Positions 8,668-17,974 of a DNA stretch of 64,000 bases are shown piece after piece. Numbering within the stretch: the first letter of the stretch is position 1; every line of letters starts with the position of its first letter. Position numbers and translations under genes: made by a program. The stretch spans positions 2,656,090 to 2,720,089 of the forward strand of contig NZ_CP113089.1 of assembly GCF_026625045.1 (NCBI RefSeq), written 5' to 3'. The stretch comes from Microcella daejeonensis (GTDB lineage Bacteria; Actinomycetota; Actinomycetes; Actinomycetales; Microbacteriaceae). The notes below the pieces were generated by a model, which was not told the DNA's origin, searched no databases, and saw nothing but the letters and a program-made list of their open reading frames with translations.

Positions 8668-10455
8668 TCAGCGGGCGAGCTGGCCCGCCGCGGGCTCCGG
8701 CAGCTCGGTGAGCTGCTTCTGCTCGGCGGCCGGTTCGGGCTCGAGCGTCGACGTGAGGTCGGGGCTCGCGCCCGCGGGCGCCGCGAGAGCGGCATCCGTC
8801 TGACGGCGGTCCCGGGTGAATCGACGGCGCAGGCCGCTGAGCAGACCGCGGGGGTCGCGCTCGGCGGGCGCATCCACCTCGAGGCCGTAGTACTCGCCGA
8901 TGTGGTCGACGAACGCCGCCCGTCGGGCGCGGTCGTAGGCGCGCGCCTCGCGCTGGAAGGCGATCACCGTGGCCCAGCAGGCCGCCAGCATCACGACCGA
9001 GAACGGCAGCGCGATGATGATCGCGGCCGTCTGCAGCGCGCCGAGACCGCCGGCGAGGATGAGCGCGATGGCGAGCAGGGCCGTGACGAACACGAAGAAG
9101 ACGCGCAGGCGCTTGGCCGGGTCGACCTGGCCGCCGCTGGCGATCATCGCCATCACGAGGGCACCGGAGTCGGAGCTGGTGACGAAGAAGATGCCGATGA
9201 GCAGGATGGCGCCGATCGTGAGCAGCAGGCCACCGGGCAGGTCGCCGAGCAGGCCGAACAGCGCCGCCTCAGTGTCGACCGAGCCGTCGGGGCCGACGAG
9301 GCCCCCGCCGCCGAACAGCTCGCGGTGCAGGGCGCTGCCGCCGAGCACCGAGAACCAGAGGAAGGTGACGATCGTGGGCACGAGCATGACGCCGAAGACG
9401 AACTCGCGCACGGTGCGGCCCTTCGAGATGCGCGCGATGAAGATCGCCACGAACGGGGCCCACGAGATCCACCAGCCCCAGTAGAAGCTCGTCCACGCGG
9501 CCTGCCAGGCCTCGCCCTCGACGCCGGAGAACGCGCTCACGGTGAAGCTCAGGCCGAGGAAGTTCTGCAGGTAGGTGCCGATCGACTGCACGAACTCGCG
9601 CAGCAGGAACTGGGTCGGCCCGACGATGATGAGGAACAGCACGAGCGCGCCGGCGAGGGCGAGGTTCGTGACCGAGAGCCACTTCATGCCGCGGTTGACG
9701 CCCGAGAGCACCGAGCCGAGAACCGCGAGCGTGATGACGCCGATGATGATGATCGTCGACAGGTCGCTCGCCGGCATGATGCCCGCCTCCTCGAGCCCCG
9801 CGCCGATCTGCAGCACGCCGAGGCCGAGCGAGGTCGCGACGCCGAAGATCGTGCCGACGAGAGCGGCGACGTCGATCGCGTTGCCCCAGCCGCCGCGCAC
9901 GCGCTTGCCGAGCAGGGGCTCGAGCGCCCACCGGATCGACACCGGCCGCTTGCGGCGGTGGATGGCGTAGGCGAGCGCGAGGCCGAGCACGACGTAGATG
10001 GCCCAGGCGTGCACGCCCCAGTGCAGGTAGGTCTGCGACATCGCCTGCTGCGCGAGCTCGACGTCGGTGCCGGTGACGCCGGGGCGCGGATTCGCGAAGT
10101 GGCTGAGCGGCTCGCTCACCCCCCAGAACACCAGGCCGATGCCCATGCCGGCGGCGAAGAGCAGCGCGAACCACGACAGCAGCGAGAACTCCGGCTGGTC
10201 ATCGTCGTCACCGAGTCGCAGGTGGCCGTGGCGGCTGAATCCGGCCCAGAGGGCGAAGGCCACGAAGAACGCGGCGATGAGCACGTAGTACCAGTTGAAG
10301 TTGGCGATGATGCTCGACTGGATGGTGCCGAACACCTCGCCCGCGGCATCCGGGGCGATGAGGGTGAGCGCCGTGAAGACGAGCACGATCGCGGCGGTGG
10401 GCCAGAAGACCCAGCATTGGACGGGGGCACGGGAGGTAGTCTTCGGATCTGTCAC
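8668..10455 (-). CDS. BCCT-family osmolyte transporter
   Basis: About 595 residues, 12 predicted helices. The betaine/choline/carnitine transporter signature is clear: GMGIGLVFWGVSEPL near residue 115 and SFYWGWWISWAPFVAIF followed by ARISKGRTVREF. Members import glycine betaine, choline or similar trimethylammonium compounds with Na+ or H+ for osmoprotection. An acidic and Pro/Ala-rich C-terminal tail of about 90 residues resembles the regulatory tails of BetP-like carriers. The GTG at 10455 is preferred over the ATG at 10461: TACGCT at 10464-10469 is 8 nt before the GTG but only 2 nt before the ATG, and a leaderless mRNA from this -10 would exclude the ATG. Confidence 0.85.
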   Translation of the reverse strand: MTDPKTTSRAPVQCWVFWPTAAIVLVFTALTLIAPDAAGEVFGTIQSSIIANFNWYYVLIAAFFVAFALWAGFSRHGHLRLGDDDDQPEFSLLSWFALLFAAGMGIGLVFWGVSEPLSHFANPRPGVTGTDVELAQQAMSQTYLHWGVHAWAIYVVLGLALAYAIHRRKRPVSIRWALEPLLGKRVRGGWGNAIDVAALVGTIFGVATSLGLGVLQIGAGLEEAGIMPASDLSTIIIIGVITLAVLGSVLSGVNRGMKWLSVTNLALAGALVLFLIIVGPTQFLLREFVQSIGTYLQNFLGLSFTVSAFSGVEGEAWQAAWTSFYWGWWISWAPFVAIFIARISKGRTVREFVFGVMLVPTIVTFLWFSVLGGSALHRELFGGGGLVGPDGSVDTEAALFGLLGDLPGGLLLTIGAILLIGIFFVTSSDSGALVMAMIASGGQVDPAKRLRVFFVFVTALLAIALILAGGLGALQTAAIIIALPFSVVMLAACWATVIAFQREARAYDRARRAAFVDHIGEYYGLEVDAPAERDPRGLLSGLRRRFTRDRRQTDAALAAPAGASPDLTSTLEPEPAAEQKQLTELPEPAAGQLAR

Positions 10456-10463
10456 GTGCATCG

Positions 10464-10469
10464 AGCGTA
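10464..10469 (-). promoter_or_regulatory. -10 element TACGCT deciding the BCCT start
   Basis: Read on the minus strand TACGCT ends 8 nt before GTG 10455 and 2 nt before ATG 10461. The spacing seen for other genes in this window (6-8 nt) supports the GTG. Confidence 0.5.
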
Positions 10470-10616
10470 GGTCGGCCTCTCGCGCCGTCCAGGGGATCCG
10501 GCCAGGCCCCGCGGAGCCTCGTGTGACACCGCGCGCGCGATAGCGAAGGGCATCGCATGCCGCAACTCCGCTGCGATCGGAGGCCCGCTGCCCGGCCGGC
10601 GCGCAGGCGCCCCTGC

Positions 10617-10704
10617 TACGGTCGGCCCACCGGGGAAACGTCTCCGGGCAATCTCAGGGAAGACTCTCGTCCGCCTCCTCTGACTCGATCAGAGGAGCAC
10701 TCCC
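10617..10704 (+). promoter_or_regulatory. structured leader with sequestered ribosome-binding site (riboswitch-like)
   Basis: TACGGT at 10617-10622 is a probable -10, placing the transcript start near 10630. The ~75-nt leader then folds into two hairpins: 7 bp at 10630-10647 with an aacg loop (one G-U pair) and a perfect 9-bp stem at 10675-10683/10689-10697 with a ctcga loop. The 3' strand of the second stem is tcagaggag, which contains the Shine-Dalgarno sequence for the GTG at 10705. The RBS is therefore hidden when the hairpin forms. It matches no riboswitch class I recognise; ligand or temperature control is inference. Confidence 0.5.
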
Positions 10705-11880
10705 GTGCCCGGCATCAACCGCCCCGTCCCCTCCGCGCCCCGAGCGGTCGCGCACCCCGAGCGCCCCGCACCGCTGCCGCACCGCGCCGTCACGGCGGTC
10801 GTCTACTGCGAGGGCCAGTTCGGCGAGCAGGACGGCAAGACCGCCAACGGCCTCGTGCGCCGCAGCGAGCGCTACGAGATCGTGAGCGTCATCGACAGCA
10901 CGCTCGCCGGCCGCGACGCCGGTGACGTGCTCGACGGGGCCGCGGCGGGCATCCCGATCGTGACCGATCTCGACGCCGCCATCGCCGCCCACGGCGCGGT
11001 GCCCGACTACCTGATCTGCGGCGTCGCCCCCGCCGACGGACTGCTCTCGCCCGCTCAGCGGCTCGTGCTGCTCGAGGGCATCGCCCGCGGCATGCACATC
11101 ATCAACGGGCTGCACGAGTTCCTCGCCGACGACGTCGAGTTCGCCGCCGCGGCGCTGCTCGCGGGCGTCACCATCCTCGACATCCGCCGGCCGAAGCCGA
11201 CCGCCGAGCTGCACCTCTACTCGGGCCGCATCGACGCCGTGACCTGCCCGCGCATCGCCGTGCTCGGCACCGACGGCGCCATCGGCAAGCGCACCACCGC
11301 CATCCTGCTGGTGGATGCCCTCCGCGCGGTCGGCATCAGGGCCGTGCTCGTCGGCACCGGTCAGACCACGATCATCCAGGGCGGCCGGTACGGCGTGGCC
11401 CTCGACGCCCTCGTACCGCAGTTCTGCTCGGGCGAGGTGGAGCACCAGGTGGTGCGCGCCTTCGAGGCGGAGGACCCCGACGTGATCATCGTCGAGGGCC
11501 AGGGCGCTCTCAGCCACCCGGCCTACCTCACCTCGGCGCACATCCTGCGCGGCAGCAAGCCGCAGGGCGTCATCGTGCAGCACGCCCCGACGCGCCTCGT
11601 GCGCGGCGACTTCCCGATGTCGCCCATGCCGACGGTCGGCAGCGAGATCGCCCTCATCGAGGCCTTCGCCGACACGAGCGTCATCGGCATCACCGTCAAC
11701 CACGAGGGGATGCTCGATGCCGAGATCGGCGCCGTCATCGACGAGTACGAGGCCGCGTACGGGGTCGTGGCCACCGACCCCCTGACGCGGCCGCGCGAGC
11801 GCCTCGTCGCGATGGTGCTCGCGGCGTTCCCCGCGCTGGCCGCGACGGCACAGCGCGGGGACGACGCGCTCGTCGGCTAG
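10705..11880 (+). CDS. DUF1611 family protein (DgcN-like putative N-acetyltransferase)
   Basis: 391 residues, full family length. An N-terminal Rossmann-like domain carries VIDSTLAGRDAG. A P-loop-like CPRIAVLGTDGAIGKRTT (residues 181-198) starts the DUF1611 C-terminal domain, which also has VEGQGALSHPAY and a HAPTR segment. The family includes DgcN, a D-glutamate N-acetyltransferase that normally works with DgcA (a racemase). No dgcA neighbour is present here, so the substrate is uncertain. The GTG start is supported by AGAGGAG 7 nt upstream, which sits in a hairpin. The stop codon overlaps that of the converging aldehyde dehydrogenase gene within one CTAG. Confidence 0.75.
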   Translation: MPGINRPVPSAPRAVAHPERPAPLPHRAVTAVVYCEGQFGEQDGKTANGLVRRSERYEIVSVIDSTLAGRDAGDVLDGAAAGIPIVTDLDAAIAAHGAVPDYLICGVAPADGLLSPAQRLVLLEGIARGMHIINGLHEFLADDVEFAAAALLAGVTILDIRRPKPTAELHLYSGRIDAVTCPRIAVLGTDGAIGKRTTAILLVDALRAVGIRAVLVGTGQTTIIQGGRYGVALDALVPQFCSGEVEHQVVRAFEAEDPDVIIVEGQGALSHPAYLTSAHILRGSKPQGVIVQHAPTRLVRGDFPMSPMPTVGSEIALIEAFADTSVIGITVNHEGMLDAEIGAVIDEYEAAYGVVATDPLTRPRERLVAMVLAAFPALAATAQRGDDALVG

Positions 11881-11889
11881 AAGCCGACG
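11871..11889. terminator. compact hairpin over two overlapping stop codons
   Basis: cgtcggct (11871-11878) pairs perfectly with agccgacg (11882-11889) around a 3-nt loop. It lies inside the 3' ends of both converging genes, spanning both stop codons. It may act as a shared terminator or mRNA 3' stabiliser. Confidence 0.4.
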
Positions 11890-13247
11890 CGGATCATCTT
11901 CTTGTTGACGAACTCGTCGATGCCGAAGGTGCCGAGCTCGCGACCCGAGCCGGAGCGCTTGATGCCGCCGAACGGCAGCTCGGCGCCTTCCGCGCCGACG
12001 GCGTTGATGAACACCATGCCGGCCTCGATGCGGTCGGCGACGCGCAGCGCCTGCTCCTCGTCGGTCGTGAAGACGTAGGAGCCGAGGCCGTAGGGGGTGT
12101 CGTTGGCGAGCTCGATCGCCGCATCCTCATCGGCGACGCGGAACACCTGCGCGACGGGGCCGAAGAACTCCTCGTGGTACGCGTCGTTGTCGGGCGTGAC
12201 GCCCGTGAGCACGGCGGTCTTCACGAAGTTGCCCTCGCGCCCGCCGCCCGCGGCGAGCGTCGCGCCCTGCGCGAGCGCCCGCTCGACCTGCTCCTCGAGC
12301 CGGTCGGCCGCGAGCGTCGACGAGAGGGGGCCGATGACGGCGTCGGGGCTCATCGGGTCGGCGGGCTCCACCGCGGTGAGCGCGGCGCTGAACTTCTCCA
12401 GGAACTCGTCGTACAGCCCGTCGACGACGATGAAGCGCTTGCCGGCGTTGCAGGCCTGCCCGCTGTTGTCCACCCGCGCGGCGACCGCCTGCTCGACGGC
12501 GGCATCCATGTCATCGGTGCTGAGGAGGATGAAGGGGTCGCTGCCGCCCAGCTCGAGCACGACCTTCTTCAGGTGCCGGCCGGCCTGCTCGGCGACGGCG
12601 GCGCCCGCGCGCTCGGAGCCCGTGAGCGAGACGCCCTGCACGCGGGGGTCGGCGATGACCGTCGAGATCTGGTCGTTGGTGGCGTAGATGTTGACGTAGG
12701 CGCCCTCGGGGAACCCGGCGTCGTGGAACATCTGCTCCATCGCGGCCGCGCTCTCGGGGCACTGCTGCGCGTGCTTGAGCAGGATGGTGTTGCCGACGAT
12801 GAGGTTCGGGCCGGCGAAGCGGGCCACCTGGTAGTACGGGAAGTTCCACGGCATGATGCCGAGCAGCACGCCGAGCGAGCTGCGGCGCACGAAGGCGCGG
12901 CCCTCGCCGTCGAGCAGCTCGATGGGCGTGTCGGCGAGCAGCCGCTCGGCGTTGTCGGCGTAGTACTCGTAGATGCTCGCCGAGAAGTCGACCTCGCCGA
13001 GGGCCGACTCGAGGGGCTTGCCCATCTCGCGCACGATGATGGCGGCGAGCTCCTCGCGGCGCTCGGTGTGCAGCTCGGCGACCCGGCGCATCATGGCCGC
13101 CCGGTCGGCGACGGTGCTCGAGCGCGACCAGCCGCGGTGGGCGGCGTGCGCGGAGGCGATGGCCTGCTGCAGCTCGGCGTCGGTGATGGTGGAGTACGTC
13201 TTGACGGTCTCCCCCGTGGCGGGATTGACGACGGCGTAGTCGCTCAT
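11877..13247 (-). CDS. NAD(P)-dependent succinate-semialdehyde dehydrogenase-like aldehyde dehydrogenase
   Basis: 456 residues of the ALDH superfamily, closest in motif to GabD1-type succinate-semialdehyde dehydrogenases of actinobacteria. Glu232 in [10 protein letters not shown] and the catalytic Cys266 in [12 protein letters not shown] are present, with PWNFPYYQ in the cofactor-binding half and [12 protein letters not shown] near the C-terminus. It would convert succinate semialdehyde, or another short aldehyde, to the acid in 4-aminobutyrate breakdown; no gabT lies nearby. The ATG start has GAGGAG a few bases upstream. Open frame continues further upstream but that section overlaps the antisense start of the EI24 gene and does not resemble protein. 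Confidence 0.88.
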   Translation of the reverse strand: MSDYAVVNPATGETVKTYSTITDAELQQAIASAHAAHRGWSRSSTVADRAAMMRRVAELHTERREELAAIIVREMGKPLESALGEVDFSASIYEYYADNAERLLADTPIELLDGEGRAFVRRSSLGVLLGIMPWNFPYYQVARFAGPNLIVGNTILLKHAQQCPESAAAMEQMFHDAGFPEGAYVNIYATNDQISTVIADPRVQGVSLTGSERAGAAVAEQAGRHLKKVVLELGGSDPFILLSTDDMDAAVEQAVAARVDNSGQACNAGKRFIVVDGLYDEFLEKFSAALTAVEPADPMSPDAVIGPLSSTLAADRLEEQVERALAQGATLAAGGGREGNFVKTAVLTGVTPDNDAYHEEFFGPVAQVFRVADEDAAIELANDTPYGLGSYVFTTDEEQALRVADRIEAGMVFINAVGAEGAELPFGGIKRSGSGRELGTFGIDEFVNKKMIRVGF

Positions 13248-13349
13248 GGGGCTCCTCGAAGTGGGGTCGGGCGGATCGGCGCGGGCGAAGGAGCCCACGA
13301 CGGTGGTGGCCTGGGGCCAGCGTATCGGGGCGGCGGTAGCGTGGCACCC

Positions 13350-14138
13350 ATGCTCGTGCCGCCGACCCCCTCCCCTCGGGGAGCGCTCAGCGAGCTGCTC
13401 GGCGGTGCGGCACTGGTGTGGCGCGGCTTCGGGTACTGGCGTCGCCGCCCGGGGGCCATGGCTCTCGGCATGCTGCCCGGGCTCATCGTGCTCGTCGTCG
13501 TGGGCGGGCTCATCACCCTGCTCGCCATGAACACCGGCGCCATCGGCACGTGGCTCACGCCCTTCGCCGCGGAGTGGGGCGAGACCGCCCGCACGGCCGC
13601 GCGCGAGATCGCCGGGTTCCTCGTCGTGCTCGCGGCCGCCGTGCTCGCCTTCTACACCTTCACCACGCTGACCCTCATCGTCGGCGACCCCTTCTACGAG
13701 CGCATCCAGCGCCGCGTCGAGACCGACCTCGGCGGGCTCGAGGAGGCCCCGATCGGCTTCTGGCGCTCGGCCGGCGGCAGCGTGCTGCTCGTGCTGCGCG
13801 GAGCCCTCTACGCCCTGCTCACCTTCGCGACCGGGCTCATCCCCGCGGTCGGCGCGATCCTGGCGCCCGTCCTCGGCGCCGTGCTCGCCGGGCACCTGAT
13901 CGGCCGCGAGCTCACGACCCGGCCCTTCGAGAGCCGGGGCATCGTGGGGGATGCTCGGCGCGCGCTCCGCCGCGGCAACCGCGCCCGCCAGCTCGGCTTC
14001 GGCATCATGACGCAGCTGTTCTTCCTCGTCCCCGGCGGTGCCATCCTCGTGATGCCCGCCGCGGTCGTCGGCTCGACGCTGCTCGTGCGGCAGATGCTGG
14101 AGCGCGCCGAGCTCAGCGCACCGCGCCCGCCGGGCTGA
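13350..14138 (+). CDS. EI24/CysZ-like membrane protein
   Basis: 262 residues with four or five long hydrophobic helices in the pattern of EI24-domain proteins (CysZ, PF07264): a pair near residues 35-60 and 88-112, then the cytoplasmic segment [13 protein letters not shown], and further helices from about residue 140. The G-D-P-F-Y element is characteristic. CysZ proteins move sulfate, but most actinobacterial EI24 proteins are uncharacterised, so transport is inference. The ATG has TAGCGT 7 nt upstream (leaderless). The last 26 bp overlap the 3' end of the converging GAPDH gene. Confidence 0.8.
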   Translation: MLVPPTPSPRGALSELLGGAALVWRGFGYWRRRPGAMALGMLPGLIVLVVVGGLITLLAMNTGAIGTWLTPFAAEWGETARTAAREIAGFLVVLAAAVLAFYTFTTLTLIVGDPFYERIQRRVETDLGGLEEAPIGFWRSAGGSVLLVLRGALYALLTFATGLIPAVGAILAPVLGAVLAGHLIGRELTTRPFESRGIVGDARRALRRGNRARQLGFGIMTQLFFLVPGGAILVMPAAVVGSTLLVRQMLERAELSAPRPPG

Positions 14139-15636
14139 GCGGCGCGGGCTCGGAGCGGAGCGCGCCCGCGGCGGACATCCCGCCGTCGGCGCTCGGACGC
14201 GCCGGGACCACCCGCGGGTGCGAGCCCGACATCGTCTCCAGCACCCGGATCACCTGCGAGCTGTAGCCGTACTCGTTGTCGTACCAGACGTAGACGATGA
14301 GGTTCGCGCCGGTGCAGATCGTCGCGAGGCCGTCGACGATGCCGGCGCGGTGCGAACCGATGAAGTCGGTCGAGACGACCTCGGGGCTCGCGATGTAGTC
14401 GATCTGCTGCCGCAGATCGCTGTGCAGCGACATCTGCCGCAGGTGCTCGTTGACCTCGTCACGCGTGGTCTCGCGCTCGAGCGCGACGTTGAGGATCGCC
14501 ATCGAGACGTCGGGCGTCGGCACGCGGATGGCGTTGCCGGTGAGACGCCCCTCGAGCGCCGGCAGAGCCTTGGCCACCGCCTTCGCGGCGCCGGTCTCGG
14601 TGATCACCATGTTGAGGGCCGCCGAGCGGCCTCGGCGATCGCCGGAGTGGAAGTTGTCGATGAGGTTCTGGTCGTTCGTGTACGAGTGCACGGTCTCGAC
14701 ATGGCCGTGGCGGATGCCCCAGGCGTCGTGAAGCACCTTGAGCACGGGCGTGACCGCGTTCGTCGTGCAGCTGGCCGCCGAGACGATGCGGTCGTCGTCG
14801 CCGATCGCGTGCTCGTTGATGCCGTGGACGATGTTCGGGATGGCGCCCTTGCCCGGAGCCGTCAGCAGTACCCGGGCGACGCCCGGCGAGCGCAGGTGCT
14901 GCGAGAGCCCGGCCTCGTCGCGCCAGCGACCGGTGTTGTCGACGACGATCGCGTCGCGGATGCCGTGCTCGGTGTAGTCGATCGCGGCGGGATCGTCGGC
15001 GTAGATGACGCGGATCACCGTGCCGTTGGCGATGATCGCGCTCGCCTCCTCGTCCACGCTGATCGTGCCGTCGAAGGGCCCGTGCACCGAGTCCCGGCGC
15101 AGCAGGCTCGCGCGCTTCACCAGGTCGTCCGCTCCGCCGCGCCGCACGACGATCGCCCGCAGCCGCAGCCCTCCCCCGCCGCCGGCGTGGGCGATGAGGA
15201 TGCGCGCGAGCAGTCGCCCGATGCGCCCGAAGCCGTACAGCACGACGTCGGTTCCCGCGGGTCGTGCGCCGGGGTCGCGCCGCACGGGCTCGAGCTCGTC
15301 CTCCAGGAACCGCTCGAGGGTGCGGTCGGCGCCGCGCTCCTCGAAACCCGAGATGAGGCGCGCGATGTCGAGCGAGGCGGGGCCGGGGGCGAGCTCGAGC
15401 AGGGCATCCAGCACCTCGCGCGTGCGCGTCATCGGCAGCGCGGCGCCGGTGACGTGCTCGGCGTAACGGTGGGCCTTGATGACGCCGATCGCCGACTGGT
15501 TGATGAGTCGGCGCCCGTGGATGCTCGTCACCACCCCGTGCTCCCGGTACAGCCGCCCGATCACCGGGATGAGCTGCTCGGCGAGCATCTCGCGGGCGTT
15601 CCACTGGCGGGCGTGGTCGAGAACGGCGTCGTCCAT
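14113..15636 (-). CDS. glyceraldehyde-3-phosphate dehydrogenase, long GapB-like form
   Basis: 507 residues, some 170 longer than ordinary GAPDH. A helical N-terminal extension of ~125 residues precedes the NAD(P)-binding GFGRIG at 135-140. The active site SAASCTTNAVTP places the nucleophile at Cys290; TGAAKAVAKALP and WYDNEYGYSSQV complete the catalytic domain. This long architecture matches the actinobacterial GapB/GapX group, of which the Corynebacterium glutamicum enzyme works in the gluconeogenic direction with NADP. A TAGGGT -10 lies about 65 bp upstream, giving a short leader, unlike most genes here. Its 3' end overlaps the converging EI24 gene. Confidence 0.88.
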   Translation of the reverse strand: MDDAVLDHARQWNAREMLAEQLIPVIGRLYREHGVVTSIHGRRLINQSAIGVIKAHRYAEHVTGAALPMTRTREVLDALLELAPGPASLDIARLISGFEERGADRTLERFLEDELEPVRRDPGARPAGTDVVLYGFGRIGRLLARILIAHAGGGGGLRLRAIVVRRGGADDLVKRASLLRRDSVHGPFDGTISVDEEASAIIANGTVIRVIYADDPAAIDYTEHGIRDAIVVDNTGRWRDEAGLSQHLRSPGVARVLLTAPGKGAIPNIVHGINEHAIGDDDRIVSAASCTTNAVTPVLKVLHDAWGIRHGHVETVHSYTNDQNLIDNFHSGDRRGRSAALNMVITETGAAKAVAKALPALEGRLTGNAIRVPTPDVSMAILNVALERETTRDEVNEHLRQMSLHSDLRQQIDYIASPEVVSTDFIGSHRAGIVDGLATICTGANLIVYVWYDNEYGYSSQVIRVLETMSGSHPRVVPARPSADGGMSAAGALRSEPAPLSPAGAVR

Positions 15637-15741
15637 GGTGTCGCTTCCCGGCCGCTCGGGGTGGTGGCGGCCGTCGATCGGGGCGGGGATGCTCCGACCC
15701 TACCGAGCGGCCTGCGACCGGATCCGCGATCCGGAGGCGGT

Positions 15742-15775
15742 GCGGACGGCAAGAATCGCGGTTCTTTCCGTCCGC
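15742..15775 (-). terminator. terminator downstream of rlmN
   Basis: gcggacgg (15742-15749) pairs with ccgtccgc (15768-15775); inside it aagaa pairs with ttctt. The hairpin lies 17 bp after the rlmN stop on the minus strand and before the GAPDH promoter region. Confidence 0.6.
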
Positions 15776-15792
15776 GAAAGGGGGGGGTGCTC

Positions 15793-17019
15793 TCAGTCGT
15801 CGGCTGCAGCGAGCTGGCCGCAGGCGCCGTCGATCTCCTTGCCGCGGGTGTCGCGCAGCGTCGTGGGGATCCCGGCGTCGTCGATGCGGCGCACGAACTC
15901 GCGCATGACCGCGGGCTCCGAGCTCGTCCAGATCGATCCGGGCGTCGGGTTGAGCGGGATGGGGTTCACGTGCACCCAGCCGCGCCCGCGCTCGTTGAGC
16001 TTCTGCGCGAGCAGATCGGCCCGCCAGGCGTGGTCGTTCATGTCCTTGATGAGCGCGTACTCGATGCTCACGCGGCGCCCGGTCTTCTCGAAGTACTCGC
16101 GCGCGGCATCCAGCGCCTCATCGACCTTCCAGCGCGAGTTCACGGGGATGAGCTCGTCGCGCAGGGTGTCGTCGGGGGCGTGCAGGCTCAGCGCGAAGGT
16201 CACGGGGATGCCCTCGTCGGCGAGCTTCTTGATCGCCGGCACGAGCCCGACCGTCGAGACGGTGATGTTGCGGGCGCTCATGCCGAGCCCGTTGGGCTGC
16301 GGGGCGACCATCGTGCGCACGGCGCTCATGAGCCGCGAGTAGTTGGCGAGCGGCTCGCCCATGCCCATGAAGACGATGTTGCTGACGCGGTCGGGGGTCT
16401 CGTCGCCCTTCTTGCGGCCGCCGAGCTCGCCCGCGGCGAGCGCGCGGTTCGCGGCGACGACCTGGTCGACGATCTCGGCCGCCGACATGTTGCGGGTGAG
16501 CCCCGCCTGGCCGGTCGCGCAGAAGGGGCAGTTCATGCCGCAGCCCGCCTGGCTCGAGACGCACAGCGTGATGCGGCCCGGGTAGCGCATGAGCACGCTC
16601 TCGACGAGGGCGCCGTCGTGCAGCTTCCAGAGGAACTTGATGGTGTCGCCGTTGTCGGTCTGCAGGCGGCGCACCTCGGTGAGCAGCGGCGGCAGCAGGC
16701 CGGCGGCGAGCTCGTCGCGCACGGCGGCGGGCAGGTCGGTCATGCGCGCGGGGTCGGCGGTGTAGTGCGTGAAGTAGTGGGTCGAGACCTGCTTGGCGCG
16801 GAACTTCGGCAGCCCCAGCTCGACGACCTTGGCCTCGCGCTTCTCGACGGTGAGGTCGGCCCAGTGCTCGGGCGGCTTGCCGCGCTTGGGCGAGGCGAAC
16901 TGCAGGGCGGGGCGCCCCTCGGCGTCGAGCTTCTGGGTCCAGCCCTCCGCGGCGGGCCGCACCTGGGGTCGGGCGACCGCCGTCGTGCCGTTGTTGCGGA
17001 TGCCGCGCTCAGGTGCCAT
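15793..17019 (-). CDS. rlmN: dual-specificity 23S rRNA/tRNA adenine-C2 methyltransferase RlmN
   Basis: 408 residues. A radical-SAM enzyme that methylates A2503 of 23S rRNA and A37 of some tRNAs at C2. The [4Fe-4S] motif C-x3-C-x2-C is at Cys160, Cys164 and Cys167 ([13 protein letters not shown]). [12 protein letters not shown], the ALSLHAPDD strand and the C-terminal [11 protein letters not shown] with the methyl-carrying cysteine are all present. A ~50-residue N-terminal extension is typical of actinobacterial copies. The ATG has TACCCT 7 nt upstream (leaderless). An in-frame GTG lies two codons earlier (17025) but would fall within the expected gap before transcription starts. Confidence 0.95.
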   Translation of the reverse strand: MAPERGIRNNGTTAVARPQVRPAAEGWTQKLDAEGRPALQFASPKRGKPPEHWADLTVEKREAKVVELGLPKFRAKQVSTHYFTHYTADPARMTDLPAAVRDELAAGLLPPLLTEVRRLQTDNGDTIKFLWKLHDGALVESVLMRYPGRITLCVSSQAGCGMNCPFCATGQAGLTRNMSAAEIVDQVVAANRALAAGELGGRKKGDETPDRVSNIVFMGMGEPLANYSRLMSAVRTMVAPQPNGLGMSARNITVSTVGLVPAIKKLADEGIPVTFALSLHAPDDTLRDELIPVNSRWKVDEALDAAREYFEKTGRRVSIEYALIKDMNDHAWRADLLAQKLNERGRGWVHVNPIPLNPTPGSIWTSSEPAVMREFVRRIDDAGIPTTLRDTRGKEIDGACGQLAAADD

Positions 17020-17128
17020 ACCCACCAGGGTACGCGGCCGCGGCCCTCGCCCCTTTCGATGCGGGATGCTCAGCAATAGGGTGGGCGCAGGGCGCGGGCC
17101 GCGCGCTCCGTGAGCGAAGGAGCCGCCC

Positions 17129-17488
17129 GTGACCGACAGCCCTGCGCCCGACCTCCCCGCGCCGGCGTCCGAGCGGATCACCGCCCTCGAGTTCCGCTCC
17201 GCCCGCCTCGCCAACGCCGCCGACCTCCTGTGGCGATGCGCCGTCGTGATCGCGACCCTCGGACCGATCCTGGAGGCGGTCCTCACCTCCCGATTCCCCC
17301 TCGCGACGCTGCTCTCGTCGGCGACGCTGCTCCTCATCTGCTGGGTGGTCCGCGAGTACCTGTTCGTGACGGTGGCCCACGTCGAGGTCGTGGCCGAGCA
17401 GGCCGCGCGGTCCTTCCTCCGATCGTCGGCACCGGACGATCCGGCGACCGATGTCGATCCCGCCGCATCCCGTTCGACGTCATCATGA
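17129..17488 (+). CDS. small hypothetical membrane protein
   Basis: 119 residues. Two adjacent hydrophobic segments (about 33-51 and 56-80) lie between a charged N-terminus with a short amphipathic helix and an acidic tail. No family recognised. The GTG has a good RBS (gaaggagc) 7 nt upstream and a TAGGGT -10 at 17077-17082, so unlike its neighbours it has a leader. Its 3' end contains the ECF-type promoter of the following YciI operon, so the two are probably independent transcripts. Confidence 0.6.
   Translation: MTDSPAPDLPAPASERITALEFRSARLANAADLLWRCAVVIATLGPILEAVLTSRFPLATLLSSATLLLICWVVREYLFVTVAHVEVVAEQAARSFLRSSAPDDPATDVDPAASRSTSS
17452..17478 (+). promoter_or_regulatory. ECF42-type promoter TGTCGAT-N16-CGAC
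   Basis: TGTCGAT (17452-17458) and CGAC (17475-17478) are separated by exactly 16 bp, about 45 bp before the YciI start. This matches the TGTCGA-N16-CGA(C/T) type recognised by ECF42 sigma factors, and the operon encodes such a factor, implying autoregulation. Confidence 0.7.
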
Positions 17489-17524
17489 GGGCGCATCCCG
17501 CGCCCGCCCCGTGAAGGAGACATC

Positions 17525-17968
17525 ATGCCCACGTACATGCTCATCATGCGCACCACCGACCAGGCGCAGGCGGCCGCCGCCGACATTGACATGGAGACGG
17601 TCATCAACCAGATGGGCGCCTACAACGCCGCGATGATGGAGGCCGGCGTGATGGTCGGCGGCGACGGTCTGAGCGATGCCGCGCAGGGCGCCGTGGTGAC
17701 GTTCGGCGAGAACGACGAGCGCGTCGTCACCGACGGCCCCTACGGCGAGACCCATGAGCTGTTCAACGGCTTCTGGATGCTCGACGTGCCGACCCAGGCC
17801 GATGCCATCGAGTGGGCGAAGCGCTGCCCCCTCGGCCCCGGCAACGCCCTCGAGGTGCGCCGCGTCACCGACGAGAGCGACTTCGCCGACTTCGCGGACA
17901 ACGAGTACATCCAGGCCGAGGAGGGCTGGCGGGAGGAGATCGCCGCCAAGCAGGCCGAGAAGGGCTGA
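17525..17968 (+). CDS. YciI (DGPF) family protein
   Basis: 147 residues of the YCII-related family: [11 protein letters not shown] strand, conserved [22 protein letters not shown] with the DGP(F/Y) signature, and a ferredoxin-like alpha+beta fold. DGPF proteins are the standard partners of ECF42 sigma factors, and the sigma gene begins 6 bp after this stop, so one operon is certain. The biochemical role of YciI partners is not established. It carries an acidic, Lys-rich C-terminal extension of about 35 residues. RBS gaaggaga lies 6-7 nt upstream of the ATG. Confidence 0.85.
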   Translation: MPTYMLIMRTTDQAQAAAADIDMETVINQMGAYNAAMMEAGVMVGGDGLSDAAQGAVVTFGENDERVVTDGPYGETHELFNGFWMLDVPTQADAIEWAKRCPLGPGNALEVRRVTDESDFADFADNEYIQAEEGWREEIAAKQAEKG

Positions 17969-17974
17969 GACGGG

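Noticed and set aside
10630..10700. Resemblance of the DUF1611 leader to the glycine riboswitch core
   Set aside because: Only short matches (gggcaa, ctcagg) in wrong spacing, and the leader is too short for the aptamer.
12174..13349. Upstream extension of the EI24 frame over the aldehyde dehydrogenase gene
   Set aside because: Lies antisense to a gene with catalytic residues; the leaderless promoter at 13337-13342 marks the true start.
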